A stretch of DNA of 64,000 bases from Chryseobacterium indologenes (GTDB lineage: Bacteria; Bacteroidota; Bacteroidia; Flavobacteriales; Weeksellaceae): NCBI GenBank assembly GCA_002439165.1, contig DJTE01000026.1, positions 1 to 64,000 on the forward strand. Direction: 5' to 3'. The stretch's first letter is position 1. Each line of letters opens with the position of its first letter. Of this stretch, positions 25,739-34,234 are shown one piece after another. The notes beneath the pieces are model-generated. The model was not told the DNA's origin. It saw nothing but the letters and a program-made list of their open reading frames with translations, and did not search any database. The position numbers and the translations under genes are program-made.

Positions 25739-27270
25739 AATTTCTGCTGTTCACGGTATATGCTTACCCGGCCCACTGTAATTGCTTCGTCATCAGGAAT
25801 TGCATTATCCGGTAGAATACTTACTTCCAGTGAATCTATATTAAGATGATCGCTCACAAACAGGTTGTCGATAATATCTGTAATATTCAGGATAAAAGTA
25901 AGTCCGGAGCCGCCGCTGTGTCCGTCTTTTTCAGAAGCTTTCCGCAATCCGAAAAGAGAAACATATCCTGCCAGCTGGTGATTCACCGAAACACTCAGCG
26001 TATTGGAATCGGCAGTTCCTTTCACGTTTTCCAGCTGAAGATAAACCTGGTCCGGCAGATTGCTTACTGAAGCTTTCATCAGGCTGCCGGATACATTTTT
26101 CCATGAACTTCCTTCCAGTCTTACACTGGTTTTTGTTCCCGATCCGTCTAATTGAACCTGTCCTGCATTGGCCCCCACAAGTTCTGAGTTACTTCCAAGA
26201 TCCATATTTTTTTCCTGTATATTTTCAATAGGCAGTACACCTAATTTATTTAATCTCTGCGCAAGTGTCTTCTGAGGCAACGGTACCGTTGTCAGTGCAA
26301 GATCATCATAAGTATAATCCAGTGTATCTAAGTTACTCATTTCTTCCGGAGTATATACCCATCCTTTATTATTACCCGGCAAAGGCATGATAAACTCTCT
26401 TTCGCCTGATGCAGCAGGTCCGTTTAACCAATCCGGATCCGTAGGATTATCATTGCTTGTATTCCATGCCGCCCACATTCTGTCTATATTGCAATGATGC
26501 AGATAAAAAACAGGATCCAGTCCGGCAGAATCAGGATCCGACATCCATCCGTCCTTACCGCCAACCTTTACGTGCACCAGATTGTGTGGATTGCTTTCCA
26601 GATTTCCGCTCACATTACCGTCATGCGAGAATTTTGTTTTCGGGCCGCCATATCCGGGATGGGGCGTTGAAGTATTACTTCCTGTATAAATGGTATTTCC
26701 CTGGCAGACTTCTGAGATAGGAGGAATAGGAACATATACATTCCCATCACTGTTAGGCCCGTATCTCGCAGTAACATATAAAGGATTGGGAGTGCCGTCC
26801 GGCATTTTTTCCTGTGTAAAGGCAGGTGGAATCTTATACTCATCTCCCGGACCTAAATAATTCCAGTATGGAAGCGCCCAGTCTGCCGGCCCGTTCAAAC
26901 TGATGATTGCCTGGCGTACCTGCTCTTCCAAAGCAATAAGGTAACCACGGTGCCACGGTGTAAAATACCAGCTTTGATGCTGACACTGGTTCCAGAATTT
27001 CTTTATAACATCCGGTGAAGGAAGCGGGCTTGTAGGAACTTTCGGAAACCCGGTAAGTATGTTCCAGTCGGGAAATTTCTTTCCGCCCATCTTTTCACCA
27101 TGAATAGCGGCAAAGAACCACCAACTGTTTTCATCACTCAGAAGTCTTGAATGCAGAACTCCTACTCCTTTTGCATACCAGAAAAGATCAGGATTATCAA
27201 AGGTTCCTCCCTTTTCCCATGCATTTTTTCTTAAGAATTTAGCCATAGAATTAGTTTTTGTTTGATACAT
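25735..27270 (-). CDS. tyrosinase / polyphenol oxidase-like type 3 copper enzyme
   Basis: Type 3 copper oxidase that would hydroxylate phenols or oxidise catechols to quinones. There are 511 residues. CuA ligands are His57, His98 (in CQHQSWYF) and His107 (in TPWHRGY). CuB ligands are His229, His233 (SNPHNLVHVKVGG) and His259 (FYLHHCNIDRMW). Cys96, two residues before His98, is placed for a Cys-His thioether as in fungal tyrosinases. A DWL-type segment (DWLNGPAASGE) and a C-terminal beta domain (about 375-507) resemble plant-type polyphenol oxidases. No signal peptide is seen. The start ATG at 27270 follows a -7 box and palindrome. The coupled DUF2182 gene follows. Confidence 0.93.
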   Translation of the reverse strand: MYQTKTNSMAKFLRKNAWEKGGTFDNPDLFWYAKGVGVLHSRLLSDENSWWFFAAIHGEKMGGKKFPDWNILTGFPKVPTSPLPSPDVIKKFWNQCQHQSWYFTPWHRGYLIALEEQVRQAIISLNGPADWALPYWNYLGPGDEYKIPPAFTQEKMPDGTPNPLYVTARYGPNSDGNVYVPIPPISEVCQGNTIYTGSNTSTPHPGYGGPKTKFSHDGNVSGNLESNPHNLVHVKVGGKDGWMSDPDSAGLDPVFYLHHCNIDRMWAAWNTSNDNPTDPDWLNGPAASGEREFIMPLPGNNKGWVYTPEEMSNLDTLDYTYDDLALTTVPLPQKTLAQRLNKLGVLPIENIQEKNMDLGSNSELVGANAGQVQLDGSGTKTSVRLEGSSWKNVSGSLMKASVSNLPDQVYLQLENVKGTADSNTLSVSVNHQLAGYVSLFGLRKASEKDGHSGGSGLTFILNITDIIDNLFVSDHLNIDSLEVSILPDNAIPDDEAITVGRVSIYREQQKL

Positions 27271-27283
27271 TTTATGTTAAACA

Positions 27284-27329
27284 CAAATCTAAGCACCCTT
27301 CCTAAGAACAGATTACGTATTTATACCTA
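27284..27329 (-). promoter_or_regulatory. tyrosinase promoter with 7-2-7 palindromic operator
   Basis: On the minus strand the -7 box TAGATTTG (27291-27284) lies 13 bases before the ATG. There is no TTTG at -33. Instead a near-palindrome TAGGTAT-AA-ATACGTA (27329-27314) sits there. The same sequence with one change, in the same orientation, lies upstream of the tail-collar gene (46549-46564). Inverted heptamers with a 2-base centre are the geometry bound by NarL/FixJ-type regulators, so an activator site is inferred. Confidence 0.5.
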
Positions 27330-27640
27330 ATTTATCCCTGCACCGTGATAATTTAACGCCGTAAAAACTGATTTTGAAAAACTATTACTGTAAATAAAAG
27401 CTGTACGAAGGATCCTGCAACGTAATTTATCTAACGTAGGTTCGGAATAACGTTTGAAGCCGGAAGAAGGAAAAGGGGAATTATAAAATTAATGGAACAA
27501 CCTTTCGTTTTAAATTTTATAATAAAGATAATACCTTAAAGTAAGTTCAGCTTTCAGTCTTTTTATTTTTAAATCCCTTAATCCGAACTCAGTTTTTTTT
27601 AAGTAAATAAAGATATGATAAAAACAACCTGATGAAAGTA
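27330..27640. other. AT-rich intergenic DNA between tRNA and tyrosinase
   Basis: No gene or clear structure is seen here apart from the tyrosinase control region on its right-hand boundary and the tRNA terminator on the other side. Confidence 0.4.
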
Positions 27641-27671
27641 AATAAAAAAAGTCCCTAAAATTAGGGACTTT
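27641..27671 (-). terminator. terminator of the tRNA gene
   Basis: A perfect 9-base stem AAAGTCCCT / AGGGACTTT (27648-27656 with 27663-27671) begins 1 base beyond the mature tRNA 3' end. It is followed on the minus strand by a further run of T (27650-27644). Confidence 0.85.
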
Positions 27672-27672
27672 G

Positions 27673-27746
27673 TAGCGAAGACGGGAATTGAACCCGTGAC
27701 CTCAGGGTTATGAATCCTGCGCTCTAACCAACTGAGCTACCTCGCC
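27673..27746 (-). tRNA. tRNA-Met (anticodon CAT)
   Basis: A 74-nt cloverleaf on the minus strand. The acceptor stem has a G1-U72 pair; the D arm is GCTC-AGTTGGTTA-GAGC; the anticodon loop is TTCATAA with CAT; the T arm is ACGGG-TTCAATT-CCCGT; the discriminator base is A. The 3' CCA is not encoded. The CAT anticodon also occurs in lysidine-modified tRNA-Ile, so elongator Met is likely but not certain; it does not look like an initiator. Confidence 0.88.
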
Positions 27747-27790
27747 GTTTTGGTGGTGCAAATATAGAAAATATTTATTTACTACCAAAA

Positions 27791-29083
27791 TTATTTTACC
27801 TTAAAATATTCCAAAACATCGCCTACATGGTCTGGTTTGCTGATTATCTTATTGTTAGCATCTAAAATAAAATAGGTAGGAGTTGCATGAACATTGTAAG
27901 TTTCGGTGTAACTGCTGTTCCATCCTCTTAATTCAGAGTCGTTGATCCATGGAAATGCGGCAATTCTTTTGGTATAGGAATTCTTGTCTGTATCAAGAGA
28001 CAGACCTACAATCTGGATATTTTTTCCTTTCAGATCATTATACTTCTCCAGAAGTTTAGGCAGTTCTGTTTCACAGTGGGAACAGGTAGACGACCAGAAT
28101 ACCACAACTTTTTTATCTGCTTTTACATCGTGAAGTGATTTTACCGTTGTATTTACAGGCGACTGGAACTTATAATTCGGGAATACCGCTCCTATTTCCA
28201 CATTGGCATTGGATTTTAATGTAGAGGCCAATCTGTCTGTGATTGTACATTTAAGGTTTTTTGCCAGGCTCAGGTATTTATTCTTAAACTCATCCATTTC
28301 ATAGGCATCAAAAATATCGATAAGCTCAGAGAGAACAGCCTGTCCTCTTGGAGTTTCCACCTTCAGGCGGTCTAAAAGCTTATCCACAGAGCCTGTAACA
28401 TTGGTGTTACCACCTCCATTAAGGTATGCCACCAGAACGGGTCTCAATAAGGATGAAGATTCAAGCATATCATTAGACTTGTCCAGGAAATCTATGATAT
28501 CATCCTGAGAAGCCTTTTTAGAAGAATCCGGCGAGTTACCCAGAAATTTGCTGTAATTGGTATTGTAGAAAGAAATAAACGGATGTTTTGCCGCATCTAT
28601 GCTACCTGCGTTGCCTGAAAGTCTTTCGATTTCTATCTTCAGGGCTTTTCCAAAGTCCGTGTTATCTTTATAATATTCTTTAATTTGTGCCAAAGCCGGA
28701 AGAATAAGTTCTTTTTTCTGTGAACCTTCCTGCTGCTTACTCATCAGATCGTTCGCTTCATCCAGATAGGCTACATCTTTAACTTTATTATTCTGAGTTT
28801 CCAGTCTGATATTAACGTTTTTATTTTCAGAAATAAAGCTGACTGTATTGTTGGATGCCGGGAAATAAACTTTCATCATCCCCATATAATGATTGGGGTT
28901 TTTGAAAGTCCATGTATTGTTCTTATTCTGTTCTTTAGTGACAATAACGTCCTTTGAACCGTTTAATGTATATAGAATGGCATCCTGATCTTTAAAATCT
29001 GCAGGAGCCTGAATAGTTACTGTGAACTGAGCCTGCAAAGAAAATGCAGCCAACACTGCAGATACTATATAAATCTTTTTCAT
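27791..29083 (-). CDS. TlpA-like thioredoxin-fold protein, exported
   Basis: A periplasmic or outer-membrane-associated thiol-disulfide protein of 430 residues. A signal peptide (about 1-18, ending LQAQ) is followed by a long helical and beta N-terminal region with no motif I recognise. The C-terminal TlpA/AhpC-TSA domain (about 295-430) has the active site CSHC (334-337) in VVFWSSTCSHCE and the cis-proline region HATPTYFILD. These Bacteroidota proteins are thought to reduce or isomerise disulfides of envelope proteins. It is separated from the upstream T9SS unit by a strong terminator, so it is transcribed on its own. Confidence 0.87.
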   Translation of the reverse strand: MKKIYIVSAVLAAFSLQAQFTVTIQAPADFKDQDAILYTLNGSKDVIVTKEQNKNNTWTFKNPNHYMGMMKVYFPASNNTVSFISENKNVNIRLETQNNKVKDVAYLDEANDLMSKQQEGSQKKELILPALAQIKEYYKDNTDFGKALKIEIERLSGNAGSIDAAKHPFISFYNTNYSKFLGNSPDSSKKASQDDIIDFLDKSNDMLESSSLLRPVLVAYLNGGGNTNVTGSVDKLLDRLKVETPRGQAVLSELIDIFDAYEMDEFKNKYLSLAKNLKCTITDRLASTLKSNANVEIGAVFPNYKFQSPVNTTVKSLHDVKADKKVVVFWSSTCSHCETELPKLLEKYNDLKGKNIQIVGLSLDTDKNSYTKRIAAFPWINDSELRGWNSSYTETYNVHATPTYFILDANNKIISKPDHVGDVLEYFKVK

Positions 29084-29093
29084 AGGGTAAAAA

Positions 29094-29124
29094 TAAAAAA
29101 ACTCTCTGATTAATCAGAGAGTTT
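29094..29124 (-). terminator. terminator after the small membrane peptide gene
   Basis: A perfect stem AAACTCTCTGA / TCAGAGAGTTT with loop TTAA, followed by seven T on the minus strand. It lies between the gene at 29145 and the TlpA-like gene. Confidence 0.85.
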
Positions 29125-29144
29125 AATGTTATTTTAATAAAATT

Positions 29145-29369
29145 TTAGGCTTTTACGCTCTTATATTTTTTAGTATAATATACAATGAAGATGATGGCTA
29201 CTACGGACAGTGCATAAATGTACATATCGATAGGAGAAGCCGGTTTTCCAGGACCTACGGTTCCTGACCCGCCGTCACCAGGTATTGGCATATCATCAGG
29301 GTCTGCTGCCCTGACCAGTAATACGGCGAATAAAAAAAGAGCTGATACTAGTTTATTTATAATTTTCAT
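29145..29369 (-). CDS. small exported single-helix membrane protein
   Basis: A 74-residue protein with a signal peptide (1-22, ending VRAA), a short Gly/Pro-rich spacer (PGDGGSGTVGPGKPASPID) and a C-terminal membrane helix (about 49-65) closed by KKYKSVKA. This signal-spacer-helix-basic tail layout resembles many small Bacteroidota proteins of unknown role encoded next to T9SS cargo. It follows the T9SS cargo gene at 29375 by five bases and shares its terminator. I do not recognise a function. Confidence 0.7.
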   Translation of the reverse strand: MKIINKLVSALFLFAVLLVRAADPDDMPIPGDGGSGTVGPGKPASPIDMYIYALSVVAIIFIVYYTKKYKSVKA

Positions 29370-29374
29370 AATGT

Positions 29375-31360
29375 TTATTTTAAGATTTTAGTACTAACAG
29401 TTATTCCTTTTTCTGAAACAATTTTTACAACATAAGAGTTTTTAAGAGCGCTGTTAAGCTCAATTACAAAATCTCTTGATGTGTCAACTGCTTTTTTAGA
29501 AATAACCAGTTTACCACTCATATCATAAACTTCAATATCTGCTTTTTTCCAGTCCGGATCAAATCTCACAATATAGTTGGTAATATCAGGATTATAAATT
29601 ACCATTGTTCTTGATTGTGTAGCTTCAGTATCTTTTGTTCCTAGTGAACCTCTGTTTGGCTCACCATAATATAAATTATAAGATTTAGAGGTAAGAGAAA
29701 CTATATCTCCCTGTTTTGCCTGCTGTACTGTACCGTTGGAAGCTTTATAATAGAAACCGATTCCTGAAGAAAGCTGGTGAGTTCCTGTCGGAACAAGTTC
29801 AGCATCTTCTCTGATTTCAAACTTATAGGATACAATCTTTCTGTTTGGCTTGTCATAGTCATAGTTCCAAAGTAAAATATCTTTCCCGAGGAAGTTATTT
29901 TCATTGGCTTCATTAATGTACAGCCAGTATTTGGCATTGTAGTTCGGATCATAACCTCCGCTTGGCAATTCTTCAAATGTTCCGATCAGATTGGAACTTG
30001 TATTCGTTGCCTGAACGGTAGTGGCAATTGAAGACTGAAACCCAGTAGTAGCAGTATTGGAAACCACATAATATGCTCTTGAAACTTCATCCCCGTTAGC
30101 ATCCAGACCAATTACTCCAAGCTGTTTCATTGTTCCGGCAGTAGCTCCGTTTTTAGCAGCTGTTACACTGTAATCTAAATTCGCAGCTCTGGTTGTGGAA
30201 TTAAATCGTCTAAGGGTATTAAAGTTTAAAGTCTGAGGGTTATTGTTTCTCAGTTTCAAAACAAATGCCTGCATCGGTTTGATGATAAGACCTACATCCC
30301 CTGCCGGAACTCCCGTTACAGGATTATAAGTCTGGATCTGAGCTCCCATACTGTATGCATTACCCGCAGAGGTAACTACAACAGTTCCGGGATCATACCT
30401 TACTCCCCAGATATTGGTAATATTATTTCCGTCGGTAACTCCTCCGTTTTCAACATATCCGATTCTTGAAAGGTCAAGATTGGTTAGGAAAGGATTTCCG
30501 AACTGATAGAAGTTTTTACCATATGTGGATGATACCCATGCTCCTGTTGAAAATTCAAACTGATCCTGAATATGAGAGTTATACATTTCCCCATATGGGT
30601 TCAGGTTCGTACCGCCTGTCCCGAAATTTACATTTCCTCCATTCTGCAGTGTAGCATTAGGCAATGTCGCATTAGGACGTCCGTTAATAGTATAAACAGA
30701 ACCTTGAGGGGTTGGGGCAATTGTTGGCATTGTAGCCGGCGGTGTACTGGTATTCAGGTTGTCGTTGCTTGATCCCAGCATGTAATATCCGGACGGATCG
30801 CTGGTTGTTGTCGCAAGACTGGTAATTGTTTCTGCAACATTGTTGGTATTGTTCAGTTTCAGGATTTCATTTTTACTGTATCGCTGCGTATTGAATACTT
30901 TACCGAATTCTGTGGATAAAGAACTTAAAGTCTTACCAAAAAACGGCATTGCCAATTGCTGGTAGAAATTACCGTTACCATGCTTTTTGCTTCTGAATTC
31001 TTTACTTACGATACCTGTGATGTCGCCCTGGTTTAACCCATTGATATATAACTGACCGTAAGTAGAAGTATCATAGCTGCCTGAATTATTGAGCCTTAAT
31101 ACAATATTACCACCATCGGTTTTATCTGACCCGGTGCCGGTAATTGTTTTTAAAGCATCTCCTGCGGCTCCTACAATCATAACGTTTCCGTGAACATCCA
31201 GAAGGCCACTGCCTTTTGTCTGTACACCTCCACCGCTATAAACCAGGGTGCCTTCGCTTACAAACATATTAGCGTTAGTGTCTATGTGACATAAAACATT
31301 CTGCGCCTGAACAGAATAGCTAACGGCTAAAAGACCTATAGCAAATAAACTTTTTCTCAT
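29375..31360 (-). CDS. secreted protein with T9SS type A sorting domain
   Basis: A 661-residue exported protein. A signal peptide (1-20, ending VQAQ) leads into a Gly/Asn/Thr-rich beta region that resembles other large surface proteins of Flavobacteriia. The C-terminal domain (about 585-661) has the type 9 sorting pattern (IEVYDMSGKLVISKK ... YVVKIVSEKGITVSTKILK), so SprA-dependent secretion and surface attachment or release are expected. No catalytic motif is seen; surface adhesion or an envelope role is possible. It forms a two-gene unit with the small membrane protein at 29145. Confidence 0.85.
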   Translation of the reverse strand: MRKSLFAIGLLAVSYSVQAQNVLCHIDTNANMFVSEGTLVYSGGGVQTKGSGLLDVHGNVMIVGAAGDALKTITGTGSDKTDGGNIVLRLNNSGSYDTSTYGQLYINGLNQGDITGIVSKEFRSKKHGNGNFYQQLAMPFFGKTLSSLSTEFGKVFNTQRYSKNEILKLNNTNNVAETITSLATTTSDPSGYYMLGSSNDNLNTSTPPATMPTIAPTPQGSVYTINGRPNATLPNATLQNGGNVNFGTGGTNLNPYGEMYNSHIQDQFEFSTGAWVSSTYGKNFYQFGNPFLTNLDLSRIGYVENGGVTDGNNITNIWGVRYDPGTVVVTSAGNAYSMGAQIQTYNPVTGVPAGDVGLIIKPMQAFVLKLRNNNPQTLNFNTLRRFNSTTRAANLDYSVTAAKNGATAGTMKQLGVIGLDANGDEVSRAYYVVSNTATTGFQSSIATTVQATNTSSNLIGTFEELPSGGYDPNYNAKYWLYINEANENNFLGKDILLWNYDYDKPNRKIVSYKFEIREDAELVPTGTHQLSSGIGFYYKASNGTVQQAKQGDIVSLTSKSYNLYYGEPNRGSLGTKDTEATQSRTMVIYNPDITNYIVRFDPDWKKADIEVYDMSGKLVISKKAVDTSRDFVIELNSALKNSYVVKIVSEKGITVSTKILK

Positions 31361-31435
31361 TGTATAAATTATTTGTGTGTTAATACAATCTCACCCGCAA
31401 AGGTATGATTTTTATTTCTTAGAAAAAAATATATT

Positions 31436-32623
31436 TTATTTATTAACAAAAATATTATCTTCTGTCAATGTGATTTCCTTCTCTTCCCCTATTGAAAACA
31501 TATAGTCTTCCAGAACCTTTTCGGTAGTTCCTCTTAACCCTCTGGCTCCTAAACCTTTTTCAATGGTTTCTTCTACAATCTTTTCAATAGCACCGTCTGT
31601 AAATACCAGATGGGTACCGTCCATTTTGAAAAGCTCCACAAACTGATTGACGATAGAGTTTTTAGGTTCCTTCATAATTCTTACCATTGTTTCCTTTGTG
31701 AGTTTATCAAGGTAAGTGATGATCGGAAATCTTCCCAAAAGTTCCGGAATTAATCCGAAAGAGCGAAGGTCAATCGCATTAATATTTGTTAATACATACT
31801 CATCTTCATCCACTTTATTGATTTTTTCAGAGCTGAATCCGATGGCCTGCTTGTTCATTCTTCTTTCAATAATCTCCTTGATTCCGTCAAAAGCACCTCC
31901 CGCAATGAACAGGATATTCTGGGTATTCACCTGAATGTATTTCTGGTCCGGATGCTTTCTTCCTCCCTGAGGCGGAACATTTACAATACTTCCTTCCAGC
32001 AGTTTCAGAAGTCCCTGCTGTACTCCTTCCCCGGAAACGTCCCTTGTAATGCTCGGATTATCTGATTTTCTTGCGATCTTATCGATTTCATCAATAAATA
32101 CGATTCCTCTTTCTGCTTTTTCCACATCATAATCAGCCACCATTAAAAGCCTTGAAAGGATACTCTCTACATCTTCTCCCACGTAACCGGCTTCTGTGAG
32201 AATGGTAGCGTCCACGATGCAGAAAGGTACGTTCAGTTCTCTTGCAATGGTTTTTGCCAGCAGGGTTTTCCCGGTTCCGGTTTCCCCGATCATGATGATA
32301 TTTGATTTTTCCAGCTCTACTTCCCTGTTTTCATCCTTAGCATGAAGAAGTCTTTTGTAATGGTTGTATACGGCGATCGAAAGCTGTTTTTTTGCCTGAT
32401 CCTGACCGATCACGTACTGATCAAGAAATTCCTTGATCTCTTTAGGTTTTTTTAATTCGTCTATATTTTCTGCCGGTGAATATCCTGTTTTGGCTACACT
32501 GTCTTTTACGATCACATGTGCCTGTTCTATACAGTTTTCACAGATAAAGCCGTTCTGCCCGGAAATCAGCATCTGTACTTCATTTCTTTTTCTGCCGCAG
32601 AAAGAACATTGGTTTGGGTTCAT
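31436..32623 (-). CDS. clpX: ATP-dependent Clp protease ATP-binding subunit ClpX
   Basis: AAA+ unfoldase that recognises tagged proteins and feeds them to ClpP. Its 395 residues are slightly short but complete. The N-terminal C4 zinc finger has Cys6, Cys9, Cys28 and Cys31. Walker A reads GETGTGKT, Walker B reads IVFIDEIDKI, and the arginine-finger region (GRFPIITYLDKL) and the pore and RKH-like loops are visible. clpP is not adjacent. It is 66 bases downstream of the HIT gene on the same strand, so it may be partly cotranscribed with greA and HIT. Confidence 0.97.
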   Translation of the reverse strand: MNPNQCSFCGRKRNEVQMLISGQNGFICENCIEQAHVIVKDSVAKTGYSPAENIDELKKPKEIKEFLDQYVIGQDQAKKQLSIAVYNHYKRLLHAKDENREVELEKSNIIMIGETGTGKTLLAKTIARELNVPFCIVDATILTEAGYVGEDVESILSRLLMVADYDVEKAERGIVFIDEIDKIARKSDNPSITRDVSGEGVQQGLLKLLEGSIVNVPPQGGRKHPDQKYIQVNTQNILFIAGGAFDGIKEIIERRMNKQAIGFSSEKINKVDEDEYVLTNINAIDLRSFGLIPELLGRFPIITYLDKLTKETMVRIMKEPKNSIVNQFVELFKMDGTHLVFTDGAIEKIVEETIEKGLGARGLRGTTEKVLEDYMFSIGEEKEITLTEDNIFVNK

Positions 32624-32689
32624 ACTATATAATCTGTTGTATATGTTAAAGAAAATCGTAAAAAATTACTTTTTTACGATTGATGTTTT

Positions 32690-33079
32690 TTAAGAATTAA
32701 TAATCGAGTTTTTAATCTCTGTATATTCTTCGTCCGTTAATTTTAATCTTTCATTTCTGAAATTCATATCTTCCATCTTATTCAAAGGAATGAGATGGAT
32801 ATGGGCATGCGGAACTTCGAGTCCCACTACTGCCACCCCTACTCTTACGCAGGGAACGGCATTTTTAATCTTCTTCGCTACTTTCTGTGCAAATCCCCAA
32901 AGGTTTTTGTATTCCTCACTTTCCAGATCAAAGATCAGATCTACTTCTTTTTTCGGAACAACCAGTGTATGTCCTTTCACCAGGGGCATTGCGTCAAGGA
33001 ATGCGATAAAATCCTCATCCTCTGCAATTGTATAGGAGGGAATTTCGCCATTGATGATTTTTGTGAATATACTGCTCAT
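32690..33079 (-). CDS. HIT family hydrolase (HinT-like)
   Basis: Nucleotide hydrolase or transferase of the histidine triad family, acting on AMP-linked small molecules such as adenosine phosphoramidates. The 129 residues match the bacterial HinT group. The triad HAHIHLIPLN lies near residues 92-101, and the start SSIFTKIINGEIPSY is typical of the family. It lies 76 bases after greA and 66 before clpX on the same strand, an arrangement common in Bacteroidota. Confidence 0.94.
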   Translation of the reverse strand: MSSIFTKIINGEIPSYTIAEDEDFIAFLDAMPLVKGHTLVVPKKEVDLIFDLESEEYKNLWGFAQKVAKKIKNAVPCVRVGVAVVGLEVPHAHIHLIPLNKMEDMNFRNERLKLTDEEYTEIKNSIINS

Positions 33080-33155
33080 ATCTTAGAAGTTAGGGTTAAA
33101 TAATATAGTGTTTGGAATAAGAAATTGAGGAATAAGAATAAGAAGAGGTATCGGA

Positions 33156-33626
33156 TTATAGAGAAATATCCAATACTTCGAAAGACAGTTTGTTTCCGTT
33201 TGGCAGAACGATATCTGCGGTTTCGCCGATAGCTTTTCCAAGCAGTCCTTTGGCGATTGGCGTGTTTACAGAAATTTTTCCTGCTTTAAGGTCGCTTTCA
33301 TTATCCGGCACCAATGTAAAAACCTGCTCCTGCTTGGTAGCATTGTTCATGAGTTTTACCGTAGTAAGGATAGAAACCTTTGAAGTATCTAATTGACTTT
33401 CATCTATGATTTTAGAACCAGCGATAGTATCTTTCAGCTTGGAAATCCTCATTTCAAGCATCCCCTGAGCCTCTTTGGCCGCATCGTATTCTGCATTTTC
33501 AGACAGATCTCCTTTGTCTCTTGCTTCTGCGATCTGCTGAGTAATTTTTGGTCTTTCCACAGTTTCCAACTGTTCCAGCTCAGCTTTCATTTTCTCTAGT
33601 CCCTCCTTGGTTACATAGCTTGCCAT
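33156..33626 (-). CDS. greA: transcription elongation factor GreA
   Basis: Rescues backtracked RNA polymerase by stimulating transcript cleavage. The N-terminal coiled coil carries the acidic tip motif (DKGDLSENAEYDAAK, about 40-54), with Asp and Glu residues that coordinate the catalytic magnesium. The C-terminal FKBP-like domain covers about 80-156. The start MASYVTKEGL (ATG at 33626) is the usual one for the family; an in-frame ATG three codons upstream is less likely. The promoter and a terminator-like hairpin in its leader are listed separately. It heads the greA-HIT-(clpX) series. Confidence 0.97.
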   Translation of the reverse strand: MASYVTKEGLEKMKAELEQLETVERPKITQQIAEARDKGDLSENAEYDAAKEAQGMLEMRISKLKDTIAGSKIIDESQLDTSKVSILTTVKLMNNATKQEQVFTLVPDNESDLKAGKISVNTPIAKGLLGKAIGETADIVLPNGNKLSFEVLDISL

Positions 33627-33650
33627 AATTTTCAAAATTTAGTTTTAGTA

Positions 33651-33718
33651 TAAAAAAATAATCCGACATTTGCCGGACAATGTTTTCGTGTTATAATCGT
33701 TTAATTTTTACAAATATA
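33651..33718 (-). promoter_or_regulatory. greA promoter and terminator-like leader hairpin
   Basis: On the minus strand the -7 box TATATTTG lies at 33718-33711. About 27 bases later a 7-base stem (GTCCGGC / GTCGGAT, loop AAAT) is followed by TATTTTTTTATA (to 33651), all before the ATG at 33626. No other minus-strand gene ends here, so the hairpin can only stop the greA leader itself. Autoregulated early termination in the greA leader is known in E. coli; a similar attenuator is inferred here. Confidence 0.5.
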
Positions 33719-33735
33719 TAAAAATTTAAATTGAA

Positions 33736-34191
33736 ATGAAAAAAACTTTTTCAATACTATTTATTTTCACCTTATTGATTTTCAGCAATTTAACCATAAA
33801 CTCCTGTGGAAGCAGAGAAGATACGGTAAGCTGCTTTCCCAACAACCCTATTAATGTTACCCTGAATCTTAACCTTCCAGCCTACTACTCGATTACGAAC
33901 AATGGAGGCTGGGTTTATGTGAACGAACAGCAATCCGGAACCAACGGACTAATCATTTATCGAACGGGAGATACTTTTAAGGTTTATGACAGGAATGCTC
34001 CTCACTTATGCCCAGATACGGGAACTGTTCTTGAAGTGAAAGACAATACCAATATTTTGTGTCCGAAAGACAACACAAGATGGATGATTACAAATGGACA
34101 ACCTCTGGAAGGAGCGAAAACCGGTCTTCCCCCAAAGACTTATCCGTATAATTATGATCCGGTATCCCGAATCCTGAATATTTATTATTAG
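33736..34191 (+). CDS. lipoprotein with degenerate Rieske-like motif
   Basis: A 151-residue exported protein with a lipoprotein signal (about 1-23, lipobox TINSC, Cys24). The middle shows PHLCPDTG ... ILCPKDNTRW, spaced like the two metal-binding loops of a Rieske domain (C-x-H and C-x-x-H). The cysteines are kept, but the His ligands are replaced by Asp or other residues. It is therefore unlikely to hold a 2Fe-2S cluster and may only keep the fold. It is a single gene that converges on a GLPGLI gene and shares a bidirectional terminator with it. Function unknown. Confidence 0.75.
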   Translation: MKKTFSILFIFTLLIFSNLTINSCGSREDTVSCFPNNPINVTLNLNLPAYYSITNNGGWVYVNEQQSGTNGLIIYRTGDTFKVYDRNAPHLCPDTGTVLEVKDNTNILCPKDNTRWMITNGQPLEGAKTGLPPKTYPYNYDPVSRILNIYY

Positions 34192-34200
34192 GCCAAAATA

Positions 34201-34230
34201 AAAACCGCAATTGACTTTCATTGCGGTTTT
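34201..34230. terminator. bidirectional terminator between convergent genes
   Basis: A perfect 11-base stem AAAACCGCAAT / ATTGCGGTTTT (34201-34211 with 34220-34230) with A/T tracts on both sides. It ends the lipoprotein gene (rightward) and the GLPGLI gene (leftward). Confidence 0.88.
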
Positions 34231-34234
34231 GTTA

